Counted from the stretch's first letter, positions 52,631 through 61,353 are shown. The stretch is 64,000 bases of DNA from Membranihabitans marinus (GCF_021729155.1 NZ_JAJQYA010000009.1:1-64000), one strand, 5' to 3'. The notes: generated by a model from the letters alone, not told the origin. Numbers and translations are program-made.

Positions 52631-53320
52631 TTAAGGTTGGTAACTACAGGATACGTATTTAATCGTCTTGCCATTGGCCAAATGCATTTTCTCGTAATAA
52701 GTCTGAATATCTAAGACCGATCTTTTCTCCAAAGCATATACATCGGGAATATCTGTATCCAATTCGTAGTTTACGTGTTCTTCAAAACTTTCCAAGGTAT
52801 ATTTATACAGGGTATCGTCATCTGTTTTTAGATGAACCTTACCCCCATTGACCAATATTTGGGAATACCGGTTGAGGAAAGCAGGTGAAGTCAATCGTCT
52901 ATTGGCATCGGAATTTCTTAAAAAAGGATCGGGAAAAGTAATCCAACATTGTGACACCTCTCCTTCTTGAAAATAATTTTGAATAAATTCGATTCTAGTG
53001 CGCAAAAAAGCCACATTATTCAACTCTTGATCCAAGGCAGAAGTAGCTCCTTCCCAAATTCTATTCCCCTTGATATCGACTCCGATAAAATTGTGATCTG
53101 GATTTTCTTTGGCCAATGCCAAGGTATAATCTCCCTTGCCACAGGCCAATTCTAAAACAATGGGATTATCGTTTTTAAAATAATCGAGATTCCATCTTCC
53201 TTTAGGTTTCCATTTGTCATCATTGTTCCGATAAACCTGTCCATCAAACAAATCAAAGGCCTCAAAAACATTGTTAAAAAGTGTTATTTCTGAAAATTTC
53301 CTTAGTTTATTCTTCCCCAT
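52631..53320 (-). CDS. trmB: tRNA (guanine-N7)-methyltransferase
   Basis: Makes m7G46 in tRNA with SAM. The 229-residue protein has the SAM-binding ELACGKGDYTLALA loop and the VDIKGNR, FPDPF and LKTDD motifs of TrmB. A full-match promoter lies at 53347-53354. Confidence 0.95.
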   Translation of the reverse strand: MGKNKLRKFSEITLFNNVFEAFDLFDGQVYRNNDDKWKPKGRWNLDYFKNDNPIVLELACGKGDYTLALAKENPDHNFIGVDIKGNRIWEGATSALDQELNNVAFLRTRIEFIQNYFQEGEVSQCWITFPDPFLRNSDANRRLTSPAFLNRYSQILVNGGKVHLKTDDDTLYKYTLESFEEHVNYELDTDIPDVYALEKRSVLDIQTYYEKMHLANGKTIKYVSCSYQP

Positions 53321-53346
53321 ACGTTATACCTTATAATTTGTCCCTA

Positions 53347-53354
53347 CAAAATTA
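53347..53354 (-). promoter_or_regulatory. Promoter -7 element for trmB
   Basis: The minus strand reads TAATTTTG, matching TAnnTTTG, 27 bp upstream of trmB. Confidence 0.5.
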
Positions 53355-53397
53355 ATAACTTTATTAAAGAAAGTAGGAATGGCATTCTAGTACTTTT

Positions 53398-53405
53398 TAT
53401 ATTTG
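53398..53405 (+). promoter_or_regulatory. Promoter -7 element for the outer-membrane protein gene
   Basis: TATATTTG, a full TAnnTTTG match, ends only 14 bp before the ATG at 53420, which implies a leader of about 5-10 nt. Confidence 0.55.
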
Positions 53406-53419
53406 CAAAAAATTTGACT

Positions 53420-54289
53420 ATGGCTCTTAAAAAATCATCCTTATTCCTGTTTTTTATTTTATTGGTATCGATACAATCTCAAGCCCAAGAATTTTCATTT
53501 GGATTCAAGGCTGGACTGACCAATACCAAGAATGACGGCCCTATAGAAATAGGAAGCAATGGCGAAAATCTGGAATCGATTAATGCCAAAAGCGCATTTA
53601 TCCTTTCTCTTTTAACCAATATTAGATTTACCGATGAATTTTCCCTTCAAGGCGAATTGATGTACAATCAGAAGGGGTACAACTACAATTACAATGGTCC
53701 TTCATACGCCATTGTAAGAACAGCAACGGATCGAACCTTTTATTTTAATGGCAATCGCGATTACAGCCTAAATGTGAACAATACCTACTTCCAAATTCCT
53801 CTATCGGTTTCGTACAAATTTTTCAACCGAATTGAATTGCAAGCCGGTGTATATGGAAGTTTATTGGTGCAGTCCACAGGAACTGGAGAGGTGAAATACA
53901 ACGACATTCCCGAGGTGAGTGGTGAATTGGTTCAAACCCTGAGTTACAATTTCAACAAAGACAATGCAGGTCAAGCCAGTCCCAGCAGTCAGCAAGTAAC
54001 GATCAACAACGATGTTCATACCATATCATCCCAAGTCGGAGCTTATTACGATTATTCTAGCGTTGACAAGTCTTTCTTTAACAAGATCGATGCTGGTTAT
54101 CATGTGGGACTTAATTTTTACATCAATCAAAGTCTGTTTATCGGGGCTAGATATTCCCTCAGTGCATTGGACAATACCAGAGCGGAAGTTGACAGAACCT
54201 TTACCCAACTTCAGAACAATGAATTGATCTTCAAAGACGATGAGGATAAATTCCAAACGCTGGAGTTTTCAATAGGATTCTCCTTCTAA
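53420..54289 (+). CDS. PorT-like outer-membrane beta-barrel protein
   Basis: Exported beta-barrel of 289 residues. Signal peptide about 1-22 (cleavage after QSQA), then repeating amphipathic strands (FSFGFKAGLTN, FSLQGELMYNQKGYN, LNFYINQSLFIGARYSLS) ending in the aromatic FSIGFSF typical of outer-membrane proteins. It fits the PorT/OMP beta-barrel group. The ATG at 53420 is chosen over a TTG two codons earlier. Cargo or role is unknown. Confidence 0.85.
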   Translation: MALKKSSLFLFFILLVSIQSQAQEFSFGFKAGLTNTKNDGPIEIGSNGENLESINAKSAFILSLLTNIRFTDEFSLQGELMYNQKGYNYNYNGPSYAIVRTATDRTFYFNGNRDYSLNVNNTYFQIPLSVSYKFFNRIELQAGVYGSLLVQSTGTGEVKYNDIPEVSGELVQTLSYNFNKDNAGQASPSSQQVTINNDVHTISSQVGAYYDYSSVDKSFFNKIDAGYHVGLNFYINQSLFIGARYSLSALDNTRAEVDRTFTQLQNNELIFKDDEDKFQTLEFSIGFSF

Positions 54290-54343
54290 TTCGTATAATA
54301 TACCCATGAAATACCAGAGGCATTTGGTATAGGAATAAGTATA

Positions 54344-54484
54344 ATACCAATTACGTTTCTAATAGATAAGCTCACCCACCCACTACACGGAAGTGAACGA
54401 GCATGACAGAATGAAGTTTCACGAAGTGCAACTACGTTCAGTCATTCAAAAATCTTAACCGACATCATAAAACGTAATGGGTAT
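54344..54484. mobile_element. Short MITE-like element, copy 3
   Basis: A 141-bp element with terminal inverted repeats ATACCAATTACGTTT (left) and AAACGTAATGGGTAT (right), two mismatches. After the left end it shares ATAAGCTCACCCACCCA with the element at 51842. The internal hairpins are degenerate. A TAATTCGTAT word at 54287-54296 overlapping the upstream stop resembles another element end. Confidence 0.7.
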
Positions 54485-54511
54485 AAGATCTGATTTCGCC
54501 GAAATCAGATC

Positions 54512-55681
54512 TTATTTTTTGGGCAGACGTATAGCAAAGGTAGTTCCTTCATCTAGCCCACTTTTCTTTACAAATATTTTGCCTTCGTGATAGTTTTCTA
54601 TAATGCGTTTGGCCAAAGACAATCCCAATCCCCAACCTCGTTTCTTGGTAGTATATCCCGGTTCAAAAACCGTCTTTTGATTTTGTGAAGATATTCCTTT
54701 CCCGGTATCGCTCAATTCTATTTCCCAATAATTATCCTCTTGATGAATGGTCGTGGTTATGGTACCTTTTCCAGACATGGCATCTAAAGCATTGCGCATC
54801 AGATTTTCGATAACCCAGTTAAAAAGATGGCTATTGATTTTGGCCATTATCACCTCTTGTTGACTTTCATTGATCAAGCTAAAAGTTATTTTTCTAGAAG
54901 CACGCTTTTCCATGTACTCCATGGTCTTTTTAATTTCATCGAGAATATTGGTATCCACTAAATTGGGGGCGGCTCCGATCTTAGAAAATCGATCTGCAAT
55001 AAGTTCCAAACGACCGACATCATTTTCCAATTCGTGAATGATATCGAGTTGTTCTTCATCGACTTCACTGGCTTTTAGATGTTCCAACCAAGCAATAATA
55101 GCAGAAATGGGCGTCCCCAATTGATGAGCTGTTTCTCTAGCCATACCTACCCAAACTCGATTTTGCTCCGCACTTCTACTCGTACTAAAACCCAGATATC
55201 CAATAAATACATAGGCCGCCAACAGCAATAAAATAATAAGGGGAAGTAGGGATAGTAGTTGATATTGGATCGGTGGAGCATAATAAAGACGATGTACAAA
55301 GCCCACTCCTTCGATGGAAAGCGGTTTTTCATCTGAATTTTTCATTTTCAGAAGTTGCTTTTCTAAGTATCCGGGGTTTTGAACCTTGGAATCAGGAAAA
55401 TTTAAAGAATTTAAAATCTGATCCTGTTCATTGACTATAATAATTCTGACATTGTTATTTCGACTGATTACATCGGTCTCAAAATTGACATCTTTATCAC
55501 TATTGTCTGGATCCTTGCTAATACTCTCATAGGCTACCGCAAGGTTTTCCATGTTGATTTTCAACACTTTCTTCAATTCGTTGGCTAAAAAGAAGGTATA
55601 AAAAATCGTAATAACGACGATAACTATGCCCGCAAAAACCAAGTTTAATTTCCAACGATTCTTTTTCTGATATATATCCAT
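54512..55681 (-). CDS. Orphan sensor histidine kinase
   Basis: A 389-residue membrane kinase. TM1 is at about 13-34, a periplasmic sensor of about 105 residues follows, TM2 is at about 140-163. The HisKA region has the phospho-acceptor His186 in ARETAHQLGTP, and the ATPase domain has NLMRNALDAM, DTGKGIS and GWGLGLSLAKRI. No HAMP is obvious. No response regulator gene is adjacent, so the partner is unknown. The signal is unknown. Confidence 0.93.
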   Translation of the reverse strand: MDIYQKKNRWKLNLVFAGIVIVVITIFYTFFLANELKKVLKINMENLAVAYESISKDPDNSDKDVNFETDVISRNNNVRIIIVNEQDQILNSLNFPDSKVQNPGYLEKQLLKMKNSDEKPLSIEGVGFVHRLYYAPPIQYQLLSLLPLIILLLLAAYVFIGYLGFSTSRSAEQNRVWVGMARETAHQLGTPISAIIAWLEHLKASEVDEEQLDIIHELENDVGRLELIADRFSKIGAAPNLVDTNILDEIKKTMEYMEKRASRKITFSLINESQQEVIMAKINSHLFNWVIENLMRNALDAMSGKGTITTTIHQEDNYWEIELSDTGKGISSQNQKTVFEPGYTTKKRGWGLGLSLAKRIIENYHEGKIFVKKSGLDEGTTFAIRLPKK

Positions 55682-55754
55682 AAATTGTAAAACAATTTTA
55701 TACTAAACGATTGATCGGATAAGTTGTTATTCCTTCCTATCTTTACATCCAATT

Positions 55755-56813
55755 ATGATAACTATAGATCCATTAGACACCATAGATATTCGTGATCTCA
55801 CCATCGGTGAAATTACTAATTATCTTATAAAAATCGGGGAACCAAAATTTAGAGCCGCACAAATACATCAATGGTTGTGGAAACACGGTGCTATTTCTTT
55901 CGATGAAATGACGAATTTACCCCATACACTTCGGGAAAAGTTGTCGAATGAATTCAGTATTTTGAACATTCATGCCGATATTATTCAGAAAAGTGTGGAT
56001 GGCACGGTGAAGTTTCGATACGTGCTCAAGGACGACCACAAAATCGAAAGTGTACTCATCCCCGTTGTTGGTGAAAATCGATTTACCGTATGCGTTTCTT
56101 CTCAGGTCGGCTGTAGCCTTTCCTGCAGTTTTTGTGCCACAGGACAGATGAAGCGAAAACGCAATCTATCCGCCACAGAAATATATGAACAAGTGTATAA
56201 GGTCAATCAATACTGCCTCAATGAATACCAACGACCATTGACCAACATCGTATACATGGGTATGGGAGAACCATTGTTGACCTACAAGAATGTTAAGAGA
56301 AGTATAGACTTGATCAACGACGAATCCGGTCTGGGTATGTCGACGAAACGAATCACTATCTCCACAGCAGGTATAGCCAAAATGATTCGCAAAATAGCCG
56401 ACGATGGGCTCAAATGCAAACTGGCCTTATCTCTTCATGCTGCTATGGACCACAAACGATCACAGATAATGCCTATCAACGATAATGACTCCATTGATGA
56501 GTTGATAGAATCCTTAAAATACTATTACCAAATCACCAAAAACAGGATTACTTTTGAGTACATCCTATTCGACCAATTTAATGATTATCAAGAAGATGCC
56601 GATGCATTAGCTCAATTGTGTAAACATTTTCCCGTCACCGTCAACATCCTTGAATACAATCCTGTAATGGGAGTTGACTTGGTAAAATCAAGCACCAATC
56701 GTTTCGAAAATTTTGTAAAAATGATGGCTCATCACGGAGTCAATGTTACCGTACGCAGAAGCAGAGGCAAAGATATCGATGCAGCATGCGGTCAGTTGGC
56801 CAATAAAGAATAA
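55755..56813 (+). CDS. rlmN: 23S rRNA/tRNA adenine C2-methyltransferase RlmN
   Basis: Radical-SAM enzyme that methylates C2 of A2503 in 23S rRNA and A37 in some tRNAs. The 352-residue protein has the cluster motif CSLSCSFC (Cys120, Cys124, Cys127) and the second catalytic Cys345 in AACGQL, needed for the methyl-cysteine mechanism. TATCTTTA just upstream (about 55738) is a one-mismatch -7 element. Confidence 0.97.
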   Translation: MITIDPLDTIDIRDLTIGEITNYLIKIGEPKFRAAQIHQWLWKHGAISFDEMTNLPHTLREKLSNEFSILNIHADIIQKSVDGTVKFRYVLKDDHKIESVLIPVVGENRFTVCVSSQVGCSLSCSFCATGQMKRKRNLSATEIYEQVYKVNQYCLNEYQRPLTNIVYMGMGEPLLTYKNVKRSIDLINDESGLGMSTKRITISTAGIAKMIRKIADDGLKCKLALSLHAAMDHKRSQIMPINDNDSIDELIESLKYYYQITKNRITFEYILFDQFNDYQEDADALAQLCKHFPVTVNILEYNPVMGVDLVKSSTNRFENFVKMMAHHGVNVTVRRSRGKDIDAACGQLANKE

Positions 56814-56880
56814 TGACCAGCTGTATAAGATTATAGAAATAAATTTATCAACTATTCGTTTTACTCCAAAATGTTTATCT

Positions 56881-57684
56881 GTGACTCACAAAATATATAT
56901 AATTACTTGGCTTATGGTATTCTCTCTTACCTTGGGGAAGGCTCAAAAAGGATTTGAAGCCGGAGCCTGGTTGGGTGCCAGTTTTTATTTTGGTGATCTC
57001 AATCCCAATTATGACCTCACCCATCCCGGTGTAGGAGGCGGGGGCATTGTTCGATATAATTTTAACGATCGAATCAATCTAAAATTTGGGATAAACTATA
57101 TACACGTTCATGGAGATGACAATTATTTTGACAATAGTTTTCAACAAAATAGGGGACTTAATTTCAAGTCCAACGTCCTCGATATAACCAGTGAATTAGA
57201 ATTCAACTTTTTCTCTTTTGAGCCCGGGAGTCAAGATCATTATTATACCCCATTTCTAAGTGCAGGTTTTGGTATATTTAAATTCAATCCCAAAGCCACC
57301 TACGATGGTGAAACCATGGAATTGCGCTATTTGGGTACAGAAGGTCAAAATCTAGACGACGAATATTATGACACCAAATTATCGGGAGCCCTATCTGGTG
57401 GATTTAAATACGCTATAAACAGTCGATGGATCTTGCAATTTATCGTAAGTACAAGATTTTTGACTACGGATTATCTCGATGATGTAAGTACTACTTATCC
57501 CGATGTATTGGTGGTTCAATCCATGAGAAACATCGATAATATAGCCAAATTTATTGACCCTACCGACACTTCATATCCAGGTAAACAAAGAGGAGACAGC
57601 GTAGGGATGGATAGCTATTCTTATTTTGGCATTGGACTGACCTATTACTTCGGAGGCCTACAATGTCCAGATATCAGTCGTTAA
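56881..57684 (+). CDS. DUF6089-family outer-membrane protein
   Basis: Predicted outer-membrane barrel of 267 residues from a GTG at 56881, which gives a signal peptide ending LGKA. The open frame extends back to 56743 inside rlmN, but that start is unlikely. Family features are GAWLGASFYFGDLNPNY near the N-terminus and the C-terminal aromatic strand YFGIGLTYYFGG. Role is unknown; members are widespread in Bacteroidota. Confidence 0.8.
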   Translation: MTHKIYIITWLMVFSLTLGKAQKGFEAGAWLGASFYFGDLNPNYDLTHPGVGGGGIVRYNFNDRINLKFGINYIHVHGDDNYFDNSFQQNRGLNFKSNVLDITSELEFNFFSFEPGSQDHYYTPFLSAGFGIFKFNPKATYDGETMELRYLGTEGQNLDDEYYDTKLSGALSGGFKYAINSRWILQFIVSTRFLTTDYLDDVSTTYPDVLVVQSMRNIDNIAKFIDPTDTSYPGKQRGDSVGMDSYSYFGIGLTYYFGGLQCPDISR

Positions 57685-57716
57685 ACTTTATTGTATTAGA
57701 GACAATCAAAACCCCC

Positions 57717-58127
57717 ATGATAAAACAACAATCCATCATTTTGCCTCCACTCGGTAGAGGATTTCATTTGGTAACCGACAATATAATGCAACAACTCGGT
57801 CCATTGCCCAATTGTGGATTACTCCATCTATTTATTCAACACACATCGGCAGGGATCTGCATCAATGAAAATGCTGATCCAACGGTATTGCATGATTTTG
57901 AAATCATTTTCAATCAATTGGTACCAGAAAATATCAAGGGCATCCGCCACACCTATGAAGGACCGGATGATATGCCAGCCCATATCAAATCCACTCTGAC
58001 TGGTCATGAATTAACGATTCCGATCACTAACCACCAACTCAATTTAGGTACTTGGCAGGGTATTTATTATTGCGAATTCAGAAACCACAGATCGTCACGT
58101 CATCTCATAGCAACCATCTATAGTTAA
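57717..58127 (+). CDS. YjbQ/UPF0047 family protein
   Basis: A small 136-residue protein with the HTSAGICINENADPTV motif and C-terminal GTWQGIYYCEFRNH segment of the YjbQ family, some members of which show thiamine phosphate synthase or metal-linked activity. The ATG at 57717 gives the usual length; an open frame reaches back to 57663 inside the OMP gene. Function here is not established. Confidence 0.9.
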   Translation: MIKQQSIILPPLGRGFHLVTDNIMQQLGPLPNCGLLHLFIQHTSAGICINENADPTVLHDFEIIFNQLVPENIKGIRHTYEGPDDMPAHIKSTLTGHELTIPITNHQLNLGTWQGIYYCEFRNHRSSRHLIATIYS

Positions 58128-58149
58128 TCTGGGAAGGTCTAATACTCCG

Positions 58150-58277
58150 ACATCATTAAACCATTGATAATTAACCATTAACAATTAGTTACTAGCTACT
58201 AGTCATTAACAATTAATCACTAACCATTGATATTTAACCATTAACAATTAGCCATTGATAATTGATAATTAACAAAT
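58150..58277. repeat. AT-rich low-complexity border
   Basis: Degenerate repeats of CATTAACAATTA and ACCATTGATAATTAA between yjbQ and the hairpin block, like the borders of copy 1. Confidence 0.7.
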
Positions 58278-58290
58278 GGGTGATTTAAAT

Positions 58291-58780
58291 TTAAATGCAG
58301 TGTCATCGCAGCACAGTGGCTGTGACTTCACTCGCCGTAGACCGATTTACGGGCTTTTCCCACCCATCCACGACACAGTGGTCGTGGCTCCTTCAAGCAA
58401 TTATATTATTACTGTGACAAGTACTTAAACTTGTCAATTTAAATGCAGTATCGTCGCAGCGCAGTGGCTGCGACTTCACTCGCCCTAGACCGATTTACGG
58501 GCTTTTCCCACCCATCCACGACACAGTGGTCGTGGCTCCTTCAAGCAATTATATTATTACTGTGACAAGTACTTAAACTTGTCAATTTAAATGCAGTATC
58601 GTCGCAGCGCAGTGGCTGCGACTTCACTCGCCCTAGACCGATTTACGGGCTTTTCCCACCCATCCACGACACAGTGGTCGTGGCTCCTTCAAGCAATTAT
58701 ATTATTACTGTGACAAGTACTTAAACTTGTCAATTTAAATGCAGTATCGTCGCAGCGCAGTGGCTGCGACTTCACTCGCC
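58291..58780 (+). repeat. 148-bp tandem repeat of hairpin modules
   Basis: Units start at 58291, 58439, 58587 and 58735 with a strict 148-bp period; the last is partial. Each contains a hairpin with stem TCGCAGC and loop GCAGTG (the first copy has loop ACAGTG and one G-T pair), the linker CTTCACTCGCC, a degenerate ATTTA-loop hairpin, a hairpin with stem CCACGAC and loop ACAGTG, and the inverted repeat TGACAAGT ... ACTTGTCA. The three full copies are almost identical, so the amplification is recent. Confidence 0.93.
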
Positions 58781-58990
58781 ATGGCCTACCCACCCGGAGC
58801 ACAGTGGCTGAAAAACTATCGAATTACGGGGCAATCACGCCTCGGCACAGTGGCCTACCCACCCGAAACACGGAGGTTTCGGTTCCCTCACCATTGATCC
58901 ATTAAGGATCAATGATGCTGCGCATTTTGTTCGGTCATCCTCGCCAAAGGTCGATTTACGACCTTTGATCCTTCGGATTTTGCTCGGTCA
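58781..58990 (+). repeat. Modular hairpin repeat block, copy 4
   Basis: After one degenerate ACAGTG-loop module, a full module has hairpin 1 at 58863-58882 (stem CCGAAAC, loop ACGGAG), linker TTCCCTCACC, hairpin 2 at 58893-58913 (stem ATTGATCC, loop ATTAA) and hairpin 3 at 58915-58925 (stem ATGC, loop TGC). A second hairpin 2 lies at 58946-58966 (stem AAAGGTCG, loop ATTTA) with hairpin 3 at 58968-58978 (stem ATCC, loop TTC), followed by TTTGCTCGGTCA. Confidence 0.85.
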
Positions 58991-59027
58991 CATTAATAAT
59001 TAACCATTGACAATTACTAATTAAATC

Positions 59028-60368
59028 CTACTCCTTATAAAACAACCACTTACCCAACTCCCTAAAGCTGGCCTTTTTCCCGTACATTAATATACCCACT
59101 CGATATATTTTACCCGATATCCACACCATAAACACCACAGCCACTACCAAAAAAAACAGAGACATCACTATCTGCCACCACGGAGGATTAAACGCCAGCC
59201 GGGCTGGCATAACAATAGGAGAAAATAAAGGAAATATACTAGACCATATCGCCAAACTGCTATCCGGCACTCGTATGGTCGTCATCATTATATAAAAAGC
59301 CATTAAAACAGGAATGGTTATCGGAAGGATAAGAGACTGGCTATCCTGCATATCATCACCCACAGCTGATCCCACAGCCGCAAACAGAGATGAATATATC
59401 AAATACCCCCCTATAAAATAACATATAAATAATACCACCAATTTAAACCACTGAATCTCCTGAACCTCTTGCATGACTTGATATACCATATACTCCACTT
59501 CGTCGGGAGAAATAGAACCCGTTCGGTTAAGATTTTCGATGGTTTCCATATCGGTTTCAAAACCAAAAAACATATTGCCTATCAACACCAAGCTGGGAAT
59601 AAGCAATATCCAAGATAAAAACTGTATCAATCCGATTAATCCAACACCCAGTATCTTGCCCATCATGAGTTCAAAGGGCTTAACTGAGGATATAATAACT
59701 TCTACGATGCGGTTGGTCTTCTCCTCCATCACACTTCGCATGACCATTGATCCATTGATAAAAACTATTAAATACATTATAAAACCCATAGCCATTCCCA
59801 ATCCAGCACCCAAATAGGAACTGAACTCAGAAGACCGGCCTACCTCTTCCCCCGACGGATTAGATGAATCCGTACTTATGGCCGTAGTTTCTATAGTAAC
59901 CCTGGTGTCCAACTGATCTAATTGAACTTGAGAAATATTCATTTCCTTTAATTTGAAATTTTTTATCTCCCTTTGGATAATAGACTTGAGGTTGGTCAAT
60001 TTTTCAATATCCAAATTTTTATCTGAATAATAGGTCACCGTAATTTCATCTACAGCTACATTTTGAATTTTGGGTATCCACAATATTCCATCATAGGCCT
60101 CGCTGGAATGACTCCTCAGTGTCCTAATATCCTCCTTTGAAAAACTAAAATAAAGATTGGACTGATCTTTAATACTACCGTTAAACAAATTGGCTTGATC
60201 GACGATGAGAATACTTTTCTCGTCATCCCCATTATACCCCATAATCAACCCAACCACGACTATAAAGATCCCTAAAATCAGAGGCCCCAACAAGGTAGCC
60301 AACCAAAATTTCCTATTTTTTACTCGAATTAAAAATTCCCTCCTCGCAATTAATAAAATCTTCTTCAT
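59028..60368 (-). CDS. ABC-2 type transporter permease (NatB-like)
   Basis: Membrane subunit of an ABC exporter. The 446-residue protein has TM1 at about 22-44, a large extracytoplasmic loop (about 45-180), then five more helices (first about 187-209). This is the NatB/YhaP-type layout. It follows the ATPase gene by 55 bp on the same strand. Substrate is unknown; NatAB relatives move Na+ or other ions, or drugs. Confidence 0.88.
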   Translation of the reverse strand: MKKILLIARREFLIRVKNRKFWLATLLGPLILGIFIVVVGLIMGYNGDDEKSILIVDQANLFNGSIKDQSNLYFSFSKEDIRTLRSHSSEAYDGILWIPKIQNVAVDEITVTYYSDKNLDIEKLTNLKSIIQREIKNFKLKEMNISQVQLDQLDTRVTIETTAISTDSSNPSGEEVGRSSEFSSYLGAGLGMAMGFIMYLIVFINGSMVMRSVMEEKTNRIVEVIISSVKPFELMMGKILGVGLIGLIQFLSWILLIPSLVLIGNMFFGFETDMETIENLNRTGSISPDEVEYMVYQVMQEVQEIQWFKLVVLFICYFIGGYLIYSSLFAAVGSAVGDDMQDSQSLILPITIPVLMAFYIMMTTIRVPDSSLAIWSSIFPLFSPIVMPARLAFNPPWWQIVMSLFFLVVAVVFMVWISGKIYRVGILMYGKKASFRELGKWLFYKE

Positions 60369-60423
60369 GTTAAATTTTTATGCTGGTATCAACCTGCTGA
60401 AGTGTCTAAAATGTCAAACCCAA

Positions 60424-61353
60424 TTATGCATTGTGAACCATGGGCTTCACTTCACTAGGTGCTGTAACCAGTTTGATAAAAATATCATTGATAGACGGTA
60501 ATATTTCGTGAAATTCCTTTAAGTAGTATCCTTCATCTAACCATTTCTTCATCTGGATATTGGCCGCAGCCAAATCTTCAAACTGCAGAACCAAGGCTGA
60601 ATCATTATCGTTTTGCATGATCTCTATATCATTTGACACCACAGGCAACTGATTAGATGAAAAAGTAAATTGAAAGATATTGTCTTTGTGCTGCTGCTTA
60701 ATCTCTTCAATGCCTCCAGTTAATACCAATCTGCCTTGATTCATCAACACAATCTCCTCACACACTTCCTCCACTTGTTCCATTCTATGAGTCGAAAATA
60801 ATATCGTAGTACCATCTTCCTTCAACCGCAAAATCTCCTGTTTCATCATATTGGTATTTACAGGATCCAAACCACTAAAAGGTTCATCCAATATCAACAG
60901 TTTGGGTTGGTGGAGTATAGTAGCCACAAATTGGACCTTTTGTTGCATCCCTTTTGAGAGATCTTGAATTTTCTTTTTTTCCCATCCCTCCATGTTAAAT
61001 CGATCGTACCACTCTTGAATTCTCAATCTGACCTCCTTTAATGACAATCCTTTTAACTGTCCCAAGTATTCAAGTTGATCTTGAACATTCATTTTCTTAT
61101 ACAAACCCCGTTCCTCCGGCAAATAACCAATTTCGGACTGATGTTCGCGATTCAATTCATGCCCCATAAAGGATATTTCGCCTTCATCTGCTGCTGTAAT
61201 AGAATTAATGATGCGAATCAATGAAGTTTTGCCCGCACCATTGGGTCCTAGAACACCAAAAATTATACCTTCACGTACATTAAATGAAATTTTGTCCACT
61301 GCGGTATAATTTCCATATGATTTTGAAACATTTTTTATCGATAAGGTGTCCAT
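60424..61353 (-). CDS. ABC transporter ATP-binding protein
   Basis: ATPase partner of the permease. The 309-residue protein has Walker A GPNGAGKT (36-43), the signature LSKGMQQK (about 133), Walker B LLILDEPFSGLD and a switch His in STHRMEQ. The C-terminal extension of about 90 residues is typical of NatA/DrrA-type exporters. Confidence 0.94.
   Translation of the reverse strand: MDTLSIKNVSKSYGNYTAVDKISFNVREGIIFGVLGPNGAGKTSLIRIINSITAADEGEISFMGHELNREHQSEIGYLPEERGLYKKMNVQDQLEYLGQLKGLSLKEVRLRIQEWYDRFNMEGWEKKKIQDLSKGMQQKVQFVATILHQPKLLILDEPFSGLDPVNTNMMKQEILRLKEDGTTILFSTHRMEQVEEVCEEIVLMNQGRLVLTGGIEEIKQQHKDNIFQFTFSSNQLPVVSNDIEIMQNDNDSALVLQFEDLAAANIQMKKWLDEGYYLKEFHEILPSINDIFIKLVTAPSEVKPMVHNA

Noticed and set aside
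56743-56880. N-terminal extension of the DUF6089 protein into rlmN
   Set aside because: It would place 46 charged residues before the signal peptide; the GTG at 56881 gives a normal exported protein.
58291-58780. CRISPR-like array
   Set aside because: The 148-bp units are identical throughout, with no variable spacers.
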